A DNA stretch of 28,035 nucleotides, taken from contig CALAEY010000114.1 in NCBI GenBank assembly GCA_937891085.1, positions 1-28,035 on the forward strand, given 5' to 3'. This stretch comes from an uncultured Prevotellaceae bacterium (GTDB lineage Bacteria; Bacteroidota; Bacteroidia; Bacteroidales; Bacteroidaceae). The notes under the pieces are model-generated. The model was not told the origin of the DNA. It was given only the letters and a program-made list of their open reading frames with translations, and searched no databases. Within the stretch, counting starts at the first letter, position 1. Every line of letters begins with the position of its first letter. Of the stretch, positions 7,687 through 15,809 are shown piece after piece. The position numbers were made by a program, and so were the translations under genes.

Positions 7687-8402
7687 AAGATGTTCCAGCT
7701 TCTTTTGTTGGGCAATGTGTTTTTGCTTATAGGTAGTTTATACGTGGTTACCCCATTGAGGGTCATTTTCAAATCATAGGTAGGCAGACCATTCTTCTCC
7801 AAGATTGCTCCGAGAAGTGCCCTGACATATGGCGTATAGGCTTCTGCCAACTGGCATAGTAATTTTATCTGTCCTTTTGGCATTGCTAATAATATGTTAC
7901 TCAAGACTTTCACAGATTCATTTGGCGTAGTGGCAGGAATCTGACGTATCAATTTTATCGCATCAAGAATACGTAAAAGAGGGATGCTCTCTTCTGTGAT
8001 GGGATTGGGTTGCACCAAGAATGAGATCTTTGTCTCTCCTCTGAATGTTGAGCGGCGGTAACGATTCACGCCAATTGTTATGGCAGAAGTGATTTGTGTG
8101 GTCAGCCCCATAGAGGCAAAGGCAGATGTGCCAGTGATGTAACCTATGGTTTTCCCGTTCTTTATGAATAAGTCTTTCATAATCTCGGATGGAGTAGGCT
8201 TCAAAGTACCGAATAGGGTTTTCTTTGGCTTATAATACTTGCCTTTTGAAACTCTCTGAAGTTCGCCAATGGCAACTTTTCGATTGAGTGACCTAACAAG
8301 AGATGCTTGGTATTGGGGAGCAATACCAAAGTCGCTTGCTGTGAGCACTATTCCGTAATTTACTGCTGCCAAGCGTTCTTTTATTTGGGTCGCAATAATC
8401 AT
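7683..8402 (-). CDS. AbiEi-like (DUF6088) antitoxin and likely autorepressor
   Basis: 239 residues resembling the DUF6088/AbiEi antitoxins that accompany AbiEii toxins in Bacteroidetes. The N-terminal ~70 residues form a winged-helix-like DNA-binding region (TASDFGIA, then VRSLNRKVAIGELQRVSKGKYY). The middle contains GYITGTSAFASMGL, shared by this family, and the C-terminus is helical. The known role in AbiE systems is to neutralise the toxin and repress its own promoter. The start ATG at 8402 lies ~20 bp downstream of a well-matched promoter with inverted repeats. It is first in the two-gene minus-strand operon. Family membership is by motif reading. Confidence 0.8.
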   Translation of the reverse strand: MIIATQIKERLAAVNYGIVLTASDFGIAPQYQASLVRSLNRKVAIGELQRVSKGKYYKPKKTLFGTLKPTPSEIMKDLFIKNGKTIGYITGTSAFASMGLTTQITSAITIGVNRYRRSTFRGETKISFLVQPNPITEESIPLLRILDAIKLIRQIPATTPNESVKVLSNILLAMPKGQIKLLCQLAEAYTPYVRALLGAILEKNGLPTYDLKMTLNGVTTYKLPISKNTLPNKRSWNIL

Positions 8403-8423
8403 TTAGTCTATATTTAGATGGTG

Positions 8424-8468
8424 CAAATGTAACTAATTGTCTTGTTATTGCAATAAAAAACGAGACAA
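8424..8468 (-). promoter_or_regulatory. AbiE promoter with nested operator-like palindromes
   Basis: Read on the minus strand, TACATTTG (8431-8424) matches the Bacteroidetes -7 TAnnTTTG, with ATTG (8454-8451) 19 bp upstream as the -33. Centred on the -33 is a perfect 12-bp palindrome TTATTGCAATAA (8445-8456). An outer inverted repeat, TTGTCTTGTT (8437-8446) / AACGAGACAA (8459-8468), matches 9 of 10. Paired inverted repeats in an abiE promoter are the known binding sites of the AbiEi antitoxin, so autorepression is likely. Confidence 0.65.
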
Positions 8469-8524
8469 AAATTGTAAATTGATGGCTTTATTTGGCATTA
8501 TTAACAATTAGCAGGTACTAGTTC

Positions 8525-8615
8525 TAAACCTCATGAGACCGTGAGACCTGAGACCGTGAGACCGACTTCCTGCATTTGTGACAAATGATGAATTAACCGA
8601 TTAACCGATTAACCG
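8525..8615. repeat. ~85-bp direct repeat, copy 2 (upstream of AbiE pair)
   Basis: Same order as copy 1 at 6581-6666: TAAACCTCATGAGACCGTG, GAGACCG units, the CATTTGTGACAAATG palindrome (8573-8587), then ATTAACCG units. It carries one extra ~15-bp GAGACC unit compared with copy 1. It lies in the 457-bp gap between the antitoxin gene and the outer-membrane protein gene. That gap also holds the AbiE promoter, an 11-bp tandem array and the promoter of the next gene, but no coding sequence that I can support. Confidence 0.85.
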
Positions 8616-8620
8616 AGTAC

Positions 8621-8664
8621 GTTGTTCCTCCGTTGTTCTTCCGTTGTTCCTCCGTTGTGACTCC
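8621..8664. repeat. Four tandem 11-bp repeats
   Basis: Four consecutive 11-mers: GTTGTTCCTCC, GTTGTTCTTCC, GTTGTTCCTCC, GTTGTGACTCC. The period is close to one DNA helical turn. TTCCTCCGT (8647-8655) is complementary to ACGGAGGAA at 8696-8704, so transcript or DNA could also form a stem across ~40 bases. Confidence 0.8.
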
Positions 8665-8833
8665 GCTTTTGTTTCACAGAGATAGCAGATGTTCCACGGA
8701 GGAAGAACTTCCCACATTACATTTTTTAACAAACAAGAATGCAGTAAAAGGGTGAAAAATGGCATTTTCATAGTAGAAAAGGCTTCGATTTATGACATTT
8801 TGAATAATTTAACGGCAAGAATGGGAAAAACTT

Positions 8834-8864
8834 TTTGATAGGAAATTAAAAAGTTGCATCTTTG
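8834..8864 (+). promoter_or_regulatory. Bacteroidetes-type promoter for the outer-membrane protein gene
   Basis: TTTG (8834-8837), a 19-bp gap, then CATCTTTG (8857-8864), one base off the -7 consensus TAnnTTTG. A transcription start near 8871 rules out the TTG at 8862 as start codon. Confidence 0.65.
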
Positions 8865-8888
8865 CAGTCATATTTTATGATTTCGGAA

Positions 8889-10157
8889 ATGAAGGTACAA
8901 TTCAGACATATATTATGGCTCTTGCTGCTGGTGATATTTTCTGACGCACTGAGCGCTCAGAACAATACCAACTCCCCCTATACGCGCTATGGATATGGAG
9001 CACTGGCAGATCCCATCTCGTCGAACAGCAGGGCGATGGGTGGCATGGGTATCGGCCTCAGAGACAGATACCACGTGAACATAGCAAACCCTGCCAGCTA
9101 TACAGCGATGGACTCACTGACATTCCTCTTCGATGGTGGAGTGACGTTGCAGAATACCAACGTCAGTGACGGTACCTATAAGCTGAATGCAAAGAATACC
9201 AGCGTGAACTACTTTGCCATGCAGTTCAGACTGGGTAAGCATACGGCCATGAGCATTGGCATGAATCCTTACTCTAACGTGGGATACAGCCTGAGTCAGG
9301 TGTACGATGACCCTACAGTGGCCGACAATTATAGCTCTTTGACTTTCTCGGGTGACGGAGGTTTACACCAACTTTATGCAGGTTTAGGTATTAATTTTGT
9401 GAAAAATCTGTCAATTGGTGCAAATTTTTCGTATATTTGGGGCGATATTACGCATCAGGCCGTTCAGGCGTTCCCTCGGAACTCTTATGCATTGGCTATC
9501 ACAAACACCGAAAACGTGGATGTGCGTAGTTTCAAATACGACTTCGGTCTGCAGTATGTGCACCGCATCAACAGCAGGAATTCTGTAGTGATAGGTGCCG
9601 TGTTTGCACCGAAGCAGAAACTGCATAACGATGCTTACGAGGTAACAGCCCTCGGTGTAGATGGATCGGTGTCTGAGGCTGTCACGGCCAGAGATACGAC
9701 AATGACCTGCGAGATTCCCACCACGGTAGGCTTTGGCGCTACCTATGTGTATGATGAAAGATTCACGGTGGGTTTCGACGTCCTCTATCAGCAGTGGAGC
9801 AAGGTGAATTTCATGAATGGAAAAGACCTCTTCTGCGACAGGGCAAAGATCTCTATCGGTGCAGAATATCTGCCAGCGCTCTATGGAAGCGGCTTCCTGA
9901 ACCATGTAAAGTATAGGGCTGGAGCTTACTACTCCCTGCCTTACTATAAGCTGGAGGGAAGCAGAGCGGCGAAGGAATATGGCGTGAGTGTGGGTGTGGG
10001 AATGCCCGTGGCGCGCAGCAATTCCATCATCAACGTTTCCGGACAGTTTATCCGTCTGCAGGGACAGGGTGCTTCCAGCTTAAGCGAGAACGTCTTCCAG
10101 GTGACGGTGGGACTCACGTTCAATGAGACTTGGTTCTTCAAACGTAAGGTCAACTAA
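8889..10157 (+). CDS. Outer-membrane beta-barrel protein
   Basis: A 422-residue exported protein with a signal peptide (MKVQFRHI, a hydrophobic stretch, then cleavage near ALSAQ). The mature N-terminus NSPYTRYGYGAL is typical of Bacteroidetes barrel proteins. The rest alternates short amphipathic strands with Gly/Asp/Asn turns and ends in an aromatic-rich strand (TFNETWFF). The repeated pattern, with blocks such as SRAMGGMGIGL and NPASYTAMDSL, recalls the FadL/PorV-like barrels of this phylum. Starts at ATG 8877 or 8889 are possible; 8889 gives the better signal peptide. It opens the plus-strand envelope cluster and is followed by a periplasmic TPR protein. Substrate unknown. Confidence 0.75.
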   Translation: MKVQFRHILWLLLLVIFSDALSAQNNTNSPYTRYGYGALADPISSNSRAMGGMGIGLRDRYHVNIANPASYTAMDSLTFLFDGGVTLQNTNVSDGTYKLNAKNTSVNYFAMQFRLGKHTAMSIGMNPYSNVGYSLSQVYDDPTVADNYSSLTFSGDGGLHQLYAGLGINFVKNLSIGANFSYIWGDITHQAVQAFPRNSYALAITNTENVDVRSFKYDFGLQYVHRINSRNSVVIGAVFAPKQKLHNDAYEVTALGVDGSVSEAVTARDTTMTCEIPTTVGFGATYVYDERFTVGFDVLYQQWSKVNFMNGKDLFCDRAKISIGAEYLPALYGSGFLNHVKYRAGAYYSLPYYKLEGSRAAKEYGVSVGVGMPVARSNSIINVSGQFIRLQGQGASSLSENVFQVTVGLTFNETWFFKRKVN

Positions 10158-10233
10158 GCTCTGCTGGGCGTACTACTTGATTGAGAATATTACTTGAGAG
10201 ATACAATATAACAATAACTTAAAATTGAATACA

Positions 10234-11553
10234 ATGAAAATGAGAATGTTTTTCCTTGGTCTGCTCCTCACCGCAGGAGTGACTGGCGCTTTCGCTCAGA
10301 GCGATCAGTGCAACACTAACAGTAGCATCGCTCGTGCTGCTGCTAATTCAGGCAACTATCAGGACGCTTATGAACCAAACATGACCGTGCTGAAAGACTG
10401 CCCAACTCTGAGATATTATCACTACACCGATGGTATCAAGATCTTGAAGGCTTTCTTGGCTGACAAGAATTCTGCAGACTATGACAAGTACTTCCAGGAA
10501 TTGATGGATCTGCGCGATGCTCAGATGAAGTATGCTCCTGAGTTTGCAACCCGTCAGCGTGGTGTGCCTTCACCTGCACGTCTGCTGGCTGAGAAGGCTG
10601 GTGACTATTTGGAGTTTTCCAAGAACCCAGACATCAAGCAGGCTTACCAGTGGTATAAGGAGTCTGTAGAGGCTGAGAAGACTGCTTCTCGTGCAACTGC
10701 CATCCTGGCTTATGTGCAGATGTCTAAGGAGTTGGTTAAGGCCGACAAGAACTTCGCTGACACATTCTTCTCTGACTATCTGGCTGCTACCAAGCTGGCT
10801 GAGGAAGCTGCTAACAACGCTGCCGATGAGGACGCAAAGAAGAACTGGGATGCTGTGAAGGAGAACCTCGTAGCTGAGTTCATCAATAGCGGTGTGGCTG
10901 ACTGCGAGTCTCTGCAGAATATCTATGGTCCACGTGTGGAGGATAACAAGAACAACCGGGAGTTCTTGGTAAACACCATCTCTATCCTGAGTATGATGGG
11001 TTGCCGTGAGAGCCAGGTTTACACTGACGCTTCTTTCTACATGTACCAGATCGAGCCAACAGCTGAGGCTGCTGTAGGTGTGGCTTACCGCTACTACAAG
11101 AACGGTGACTACGATGAGGCTGTGAAGTATTTCGATGAGGCTATCGGTATGGAAGACGACGACGCTAAGAAGGCTGAGATGGCTTACGCTGCCGCTGCTG
11201 CTCTGCTGAACGGCAAGAAACTGGCACAGGCTCGTAACTATTGCAACCGCGCCATCAACTTCAAGAGCGACTTCGGTCAGCCTTACATCCTGATTGCTAT
11301 GGCATACGCTCAGAGCCCTAACTGGACTGATGATGGCGCTATGAACCGTCTGACTTACTCTCTCTGCATCGATAAGCTGCAGCGCGCTATCTCTGTGGAT
11401 CCAAGCTGCGAGGAGCAGGCACGTCAGCTCATCCGTCAGTATTCTGGTTACCTGCCATCTTCAGAGGATCTGTTCATGCAAGGCGTGAAGGCTGGTGAGC
11501 GCGTCACTATCGGTGGCTGGATTGGTGAGTCAACAACTGTACGCACCAGATAA
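10234..11553 (+). CDS. Exported tetratricopeptide-repeat protein
   Basis: 439 residues with a cleavable signal peptide (MKMRMFFLG, hydrophobic core, cleavage after GAFAQ). The mature part is helical, with TPR-like repeats, clearest at GVAYRYYKNGDYDEAVKYF and the segments after it. Codon use is strongly biased (GCT, GAG, AAG), which suggests high expression. The ATG at 10234 is chosen over a TTG at 10225; further ATGs at 10240 and 10246 are possible. The genomic place, between an outer-membrane barrel and lptC, is conserved in Bacteroidales as far as I recall. It is probably a periplasmic scaffold; function unknown. Confidence 0.75.
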   Translation: MKMRMFFLGLLLTAGVTGAFAQSDQCNTNSSIARAAANSGNYQDAYEPNMTVLKDCPTLRYYHYTDGIKILKAFLADKNSADYDKYFQELMDLRDAQMKYAPEFATRQRGVPSPARLLAEKAGDYLEFSKNPDIKQAYQWYKESVEAEKTASRATAILAYVQMSKELVKADKNFADTFFSDYLAATKLAEEAANNAADEDAKKNWDAVKENLVAEFINSGVADCESLQNIYGPRVEDNKNNREFLVNTISILSMMGCRESQVYTDASFYMYQIEPTAEAAVGVAYRYYKNGDYDEAVKYFDEAIGMEDDDAKKAEMAYAAAAALLNGKKLAQARNYCNRAINFKSDFGQPYILIAMAYAQSPNWTDDGAMNRLTYSLCIDKLQRAISVDPSCEEQARQLIRQYSGYLPSSEDLFMQGVKAGERVTIGGWIGESTTVRTR

Positions 11554-11555
11554 CT

Positions 11556-12233
11556 ATGATTGATACGGCATACGTCGCATTAAATAGAATCTTAGGCATA
11601 ACCATTGCATGCACTGCAGTGGTTATGCTTCTTTTATTTACCTCATGCTCAAGGGGCGGGAAAATATTCGGTGAAGCTGTCACGGAAAGGGATTCACTCC
11701 CCGTACTTGCCACTTATGATGTGAATACGCTGATATCAGACTCTGGTCTGATACGCTACCGCATTGTGGCAGATGAATGGCTGGTATTCGACCGTAAGAA
11801 ACCTTCGTACTGGAGTTTCGAGAAGGGTGTCTATCTGGAGAAGTTCGACGAGAATCATGTGGTGGACGCAGATATCAAGGCAGACACCGCTTATTATTAT
11901 GATAATGACCGACTCTGGGAGCTGAGGGGCAACGTAGCCATCAAAAACCTGAAGGGAGAGCGCTTCAATACAGAACTGCTCTTCTGGGACGAGAAAACAC
12001 AAAAAGTCTATTCTGACAAATTCATACGCATAGAGCAACTGGACAAGATTGTGACAGGGAAGGGCTTTGAGTCCAACCAGTCGATGACCGAATACACCAT
12101 CTTCCGTCCAGGAGGCGTGTTCTACATTGAAGAATCTGAGGCGCAGACGGACTCTCTGAGCACAGAAGAGGTTGAGGTAAGCGAGGAAGGAGAAAAACCT
12201 GCGGAAGTAAAATTGGAGGAGAAGTTGCGATGA
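11556..12233 (+). CDS. lptC: LPS transport component LptC
   Basis: 225 residues with an N-terminal hydrophobic segment (~14-28) ending in a lipobox-like FTSC (Cys31), then a beta-rich LptC/OstA-like domain. The LptC pattern is visible in DADIKADTAYYYDNDRLWELRGNV followed by a LKGERFNTELLFWDEKTQKVYSDKF-type stretch. The family bridges the inner-membrane LptBFG transporter to LptA in the periplasm for lipopolysaccharide export. The acidic C-terminal tail (~195-225) is low-complexity. It overlaps the next gene by 4 bp. lptE lies further down the same cluster, which supports the assignment. Confidence 0.82.
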   Translation: MIDTAYVALNRILGITIACTAVVMLLLFTSCSRGGKIFGEAVTERDSLPVLATYDVNTLISDSGLIRYRIVADEWLVFDRKKPSYWSFEKGVYLEKFDENHVVDADIKADTAYYYDNDRLWELRGNVAIKNLKGERFNTELLFWDEKTQKVYSDKFIRIEQLDKIVTGKGFESNQSMTEYTIFRPGGVFYIEESEAQTDSLSTEEVEVSEEGEKPAEVKLEEKLR

Positions 12234-13510
12234 CGCAGATAATCATTTACTTACTGATAGCTATGGCGCTTTCGGCCTTCTTCTCTGGCATGGAAATAGC
12301 CTTCGTGTCTGTGGACAAGCTACGCTTGGAGGTGGACAAGAAACCAGGAGTCATCTCCTCGATTCTTTCTTACTTCTTCCGCCATCCCAATGAGTTCATC
12401 TCCACCATGCTGGTGGGAAACAACATTGTGCTGGTGGTCTATGGTATGCTCATGGCACAGATCATAGAGACGCACTGGTTGGCAGGAGTCTCCATAAACC
12501 AGTTTGCCCTCTTATTGTTGGAAACGGTGGTTTCCACCTTAATTATATTAGTAACGGGAGAATTTCTGCCAAAGACGCTTTTCAAGATCAATCCCAACCT
12601 GATGATGCGCATCTTCGCCCTCCCGCTGTTTATCTGCTACATCATCCTTTATCCTATTTCCAGACTCTCGTCTGGACTCTCCTACATTTTCCTGCGTCTG
12701 TTTGGTATGGAGGTCAACAAGGAAGCATCCGACAAGGCCTTCGGGCGTGTAGATCTGGACTACTTTGTGACTTCCAGCATCGAGAATGCCGCCAATGAGG
12801 ATGAACTTGACTCAGAGGTGAAGATCTTCCACAATGCCATGGACTTCTCTACCGTCAAAATACGCGATTGCATCGTGCCTCGTACAGAAATCGTAGCCGT
12901 GGATGTCCACGACTCTATGGACAAGCTCATGGGTGAGTTTATCGAGTCTGGTATCTCGAAGATCATTGTCTACGACGGCAATATAGATAATGTGGTGGGA
13001 TATGTACATTCATCGGAGATGTTCCGCAACCCAACCGATTGGCACCAGAGCATCAAGAAGATTCCTATCGTGCCAGAAACCATGTCGGCCCATAAGTTGA
13101 TGACTATCTTCATGCAAGAGAAAAAGTCTATTGCCGTGGTGGTAGATGAATTTGGTGGCACGGCAGGTATCGTGTCACTCGAAGACTTAGTGGAAGAAAT
13201 CTTTGGCGATATAGAAGACGAGCATGACAACAACTCCTATATCTGCAAGCAGGTGGGCGAGAATGAGTATCTGCTCTCTGGACGCATGGAAATAGAGAAA
13301 GTGAATGAAACACTCAACTTAGACCTGCCAGAGTCTGACGACTATATCACGGTGGGTGGCTTGATACTCGATGCCTATCAGAGTTTCCCGAAGCTACACG
13401 ATGTGGTCACAGTGGGCAGGTATGAGTTCAAAATGATAAAAATTACCGCTACAAAAATAGAAATTGTGCGTCTAAAAGTGAATGATGGGGTGGAAAAAGC
13501 AAATTTTTAG
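12230..13510 (+). CDS. CNNM/CorC-type membrane protein with CBS pair (hemolysin family)
   Basis: 426 residues. The N-terminal CNNM (DUF21) domain has about four membrane helices (roughly 3-22, 60-85, 95-118, 127-155), with the family motif FFSGMEIAFVSV near the start and VTGEFLPKTLF. It is followed by two CBS modules (about 205-330, including the PRTEIVAV and DEFGGTAGIVSLEDLVEEIFGDI-type motifs) and a CorC/HlyC C-terminal domain (about 345-420). Homologues are linked to Mg2+ or Co2+ efflux, and in gliding Bacteroidetes to GldE. It is coupled to lptC by a 4-bp overlap. The old 'hemolysin' label is historical. Confidence 0.85.
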   Translation: MTQIIIYLLIAMALSAFFSGMEIAFVSVDKLRLEVDKKPGVISSILSYFFRHPNEFISTMLVGNNIVLVVYGMLMAQIIETHWLAGVSINQFALLLLETVVSTLIILVTGEFLPKTLFKINPNLMMRIFALPLFICYIILYPISRLSSGLSYIFLRLFGMEVNKEASDKAFGRVDLDYFVTSSIENAANEDELDSEVKIFHNAMDFSTVKIRDCIVPRTEIVAVDVHDSMDKLMGEFIESGISKIIVYDGNIDNVVGYVHSSEMFRNPTDWHQSIKKIPIVPETMSAHKLMTIFMQEKKSIAVVVDEFGGTAGIVSLEDLVEEIFGDIEDEHDNNSYICKQVGENEYLLSGRMEIEKVNETLNLDLPESDDYITVGGLILDAYQSFPKLHDVVTVGRYEFKMIKITATKIEIVRLKVNDGVEKANF

Positions 13511-13541
13511 GAAATTATTAGATGTATATTGACATTTTTTG

Positions 13542-13549
13542 TACCTTTG
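13542..13549 (+). promoter_or_regulatory. -7 element upstream of the PpiD-like gene
   Basis: TACCTTTG is an exact match to the Bacteroidetes -7 consensus TAnnTTTG, 41 bp before the start codon. A good -33 element at the usual spacing is not evident. Confidence 0.5.
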
Positions 13550-13590
13550 TGCGCTAATTTTGAGAAATAAGAATAAAACTATACATAAAA

Positions 13591-15729
13591 ATGGCAGCAT
13601 TACAATCAATTAGATCTAAGGGTCCCCTGTTGGTAGCCACCATTGGTCTTGGCTTGTTTGCCTTCATCGCAGGTGATGCTTGGAAAGTAATCGCCCCACA
13701 TCAGACTCAGAATGTGGGTGAAGTAAATGGTGAGTCAATCACAGCGCAAGAATATCAGGATTTGGTAGAAGAATATTCTGATGCAGTGAAGTTTTCTCAG
13801 GGTTTGAATGCCCTTACCGAAGACCAGACCGATGCAGTGAAAGATCAGGTCTGGAATACCTATGTAAACAACAAGCTGTTGGAGAAGGAAGCTAAGAAGC
13901 TGGGCTTGGTGGTGAGCGAAGAAGAAGTTCAGGACATCATCAATACAGGTACTTATTCATTGCTGGCCAACACTCCTTTCCGCAATCAGCAGACTGGCTT
14001 GTTCGACAAGGACCTCCTGAATATGTTCTTGGTGCAGTATTCACAGATGAATGCACAGACAGATGCCGCTACTGCAAACTACTATCAGCAAGTGTACAAC
14101 TACTGGAAGTTTGTAGAGAAGAACATCCGTCAGAATCGCTTGGCAGAGAAGTATCAGGCACTTATCTCTAAGTCACTGATGTCTAACCCTGTTGAGGCTC
14201 AGGCCACTTTCGATGACCGCGTGAATGAGGCTGACCTCCTGATGGCAGCTATCCCTTATTCTTCTATCAGCGATGATGAAATCACTGTTACTGATGCTGA
14301 GTTGAAGGCTGCTTATGACCAGAAGAAGGAGCAGTATCGCCAGTATGAGGAGACTCGTAACCTGCGCTACATCGACGTTCAGGTAGTAGCAAGCGACGAA
14401 GACAGAGCCGCTCTGCAAAATGAGATGATGGAATATACAGAGCAGCTGGGGGCTGATGTGGAAGACTATACCGCATTCATCCGCTCTACTGATTCTGAAT
14501 TCCCATACGTTGACCTGTTCTATACAGCCAACTCACTGCCTTCTGACGTAGTAGCTCGTCTGGATTCTGTGGCTCTGAATGAGGCCTATGGCCCTTACTA
14601 TAACGCAGCTGACAACTCTCTGAATTCATTCAAGAAGTTGGCTGTTTCTACTGAGCCAGACTCTATTCAGTTCCGTCAGATTCAGGTGACTGCCAACACT
14701 CAGCAGCGCACTGCTGAACTGGCTGACAGTATCTTCAATGCTATCAAGGGTGGCGCAAGCTTCACTGAGATCGCAGAGAAGTATGGTCAGACAGGTGAGG
14801 CTACTTGGATCAGCTCTGCCAACTATGAAGGCGCTCAGATCGATGGCGACAACCTGCAGTACATCAAGTCTATCGTTTCTCTGCCAAAGAACCAGCTCAC
14901 TAAACTGGTGCTGAATCAGGCAAACATCATTATGGAAGTGACAGACCGCAAGGCTATGACTCCTAAGTACAAGGTGGCTGTAGTGAAGCGTCCTATCGAG
15001 TTCAGCAAGGAAACTTATACCAAGGCATACAATGACTTCAGCCAGTTCGTTGCAACTAACAACACACTGGAGAAGATGGTTGAGAATGCCGAGGAAGCTG
15101 GCTACCGTCTCTATACCGCTAACGATATGTACAGCTATCAGCACAATATCGGTGGCATCAGAGGTTCCAGAGAGGCTCTGAAGTGGGCTTTCGGTGCTAA
15201 GGGTGGTGAGGCTTCTGGCCTTTACGAGTGTGGTGACAGTGACCACTTGATGATGGTGGCTGTTTCTGGTATCGTACGCAAGGGCTATCGTCCTCAGGTA
15301 TTGGTGAATGACGAGCTCCGTCAGGAACTGATCCGCGACAAGAAGGCTGAGAAGATCATCGCTGACATCAAGGCCGCTGGTGCTACTTCTATCGATCAGG
15401 TGAAGGGTATGGCTAATGCCGTGGCTGACTCAGTGAAGCACGTGACCTTCGCTGCTCCTGCTTACATCACTGCACTGCGCTCTACAGAGCCTATCGTAAG
15501 CGCTTTCGCAGCAGCTAGCCAGCAGGGCCAGGTAAGTGCTCCTCTGAAGGGCGAGAGCGGTGTTATTGTGCTCCAGCCTTATGCTACAAGCAAGGTAAAC
15601 GATACCTTCGATGCAGCTACTGAGGAGTCAAGAACAGTGAACACCAACATCAATGTGGTGAGCAGCCAGTTTGTAAACGACCTTTATTTGAAGGGTAAGG
15701 TAACAGACAACCGTTACCTCTACTTCTAA
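13591..15729 (+). CDS. PpiD/SurA-like peptidyl-prolyl isomerase foldase
   Basis: 712 residues with an N-terminal membrane anchor (~10-27, PLLVATIGLGLFAFIAGDAW), a SurA-N-like chaperone region (~35-190), and a parvulin-type rotamase domain near 355-455 (IQFRQIQVTA to IIMEVTDRKAM). A long C-terminal region carries a second, degenerate parvulin-like repeat. It fits the PpiD family: an inner-membrane-anchored periplasmic foldase that helps newly exported proteins fold, sensible beside LPS and outer-membrane genes. Codon bias suggests strong expression. It has its own -7 element upstream and a strong terminator downstream, so it is probably monocistronic. Confidence 0.86.
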   Translation: MAALQSIRSKGPLLVATIGLGLFAFIAGDAWKVIAPHQTQNVGEVNGESITAQEYQDLVEEYSDAVKFSQGLNALTEDQTDAVKDQVWNTYVNNKLLEKEAKKLGLVVSEEEVQDIINTGTYSLLANTPFRNQQTGLFDKDLLNMFLVQYSQMNAQTDAATANYYQQVYNYWKFVEKNIRQNRLAEKYQALISKSLMSNPVEAQATFDDRVNEADLLMAAIPYSSISDDEITVTDAELKAAYDQKKEQYRQYEETRNLRYIDVQVVASDEDRAALQNEMMEYTEQLGADVEDYTAFIRSTDSEFPYVDLFYTANSLPSDVVARLDSVALNEAYGPYYNAADNSLNSFKKLAVSTEPDSIQFRQIQVTANTQQRTAELADSIFNAIKGGASFTEIAEKYGQTGEATWISSANYEGAQIDGDNLQYIKSIVSLPKNQLTKLVLNQANIIMEVTDRKAMTPKYKVAVVKRPIEFSKETYTKAYNDFSQFVATNNTLEKMVENAEEAGYRLYTANDMYSYQHNIGGIRGSREALKWAFGAKGGEASGLYECGDSDHLMMVAVSGIVRKGYRPQVLVNDELRQELIRDKKAEKIIADIKAAGATSIDQVKGMANAVADSVKHVTFAAPAYITALRSTEPIVSAFAAASQQGQVSAPLKGESGVIVLQPYATSKVNDTFDAATEESRTVNTNINVVSSQFVNDLYLKGKVTDNRYLYF

Positions 15730-15754
15730 TAAGATACAAGACATCGAAAAAGGG

Positions 15755-15789
15755 GGCCGTCCGAAGGTGCAAGTCGGACGGCCTTTTTT
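15755..15789 (+). terminator. Rho-independent terminator after the PpiD-like gene
   Basis: A perfect 9-bp stem GGCCGTCCG (15755-15763) / CGGACGGCC (15775-15783), 11-base loop, then six T. The preceding A run could extend pairing with the T run. Confidence 0.92.
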
Positions 15790-15809
15790 GTCAAACCCTT
15801 TTGTTTTAG

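Noticed and set aside
8862..8888. TTG 8862 as start of the outer-membrane protein
   Set aside because: It lies inside the -7 element of a good promoter, so it would not be transcribed as a start codon.
14626..15246. Long minus-strand frame inside the PpiD-like gene
   Set aside because: It lies wholly opposite a well-supported gene, has no recognisable motif, and its composition is what the opposite strand of biased codons gives.
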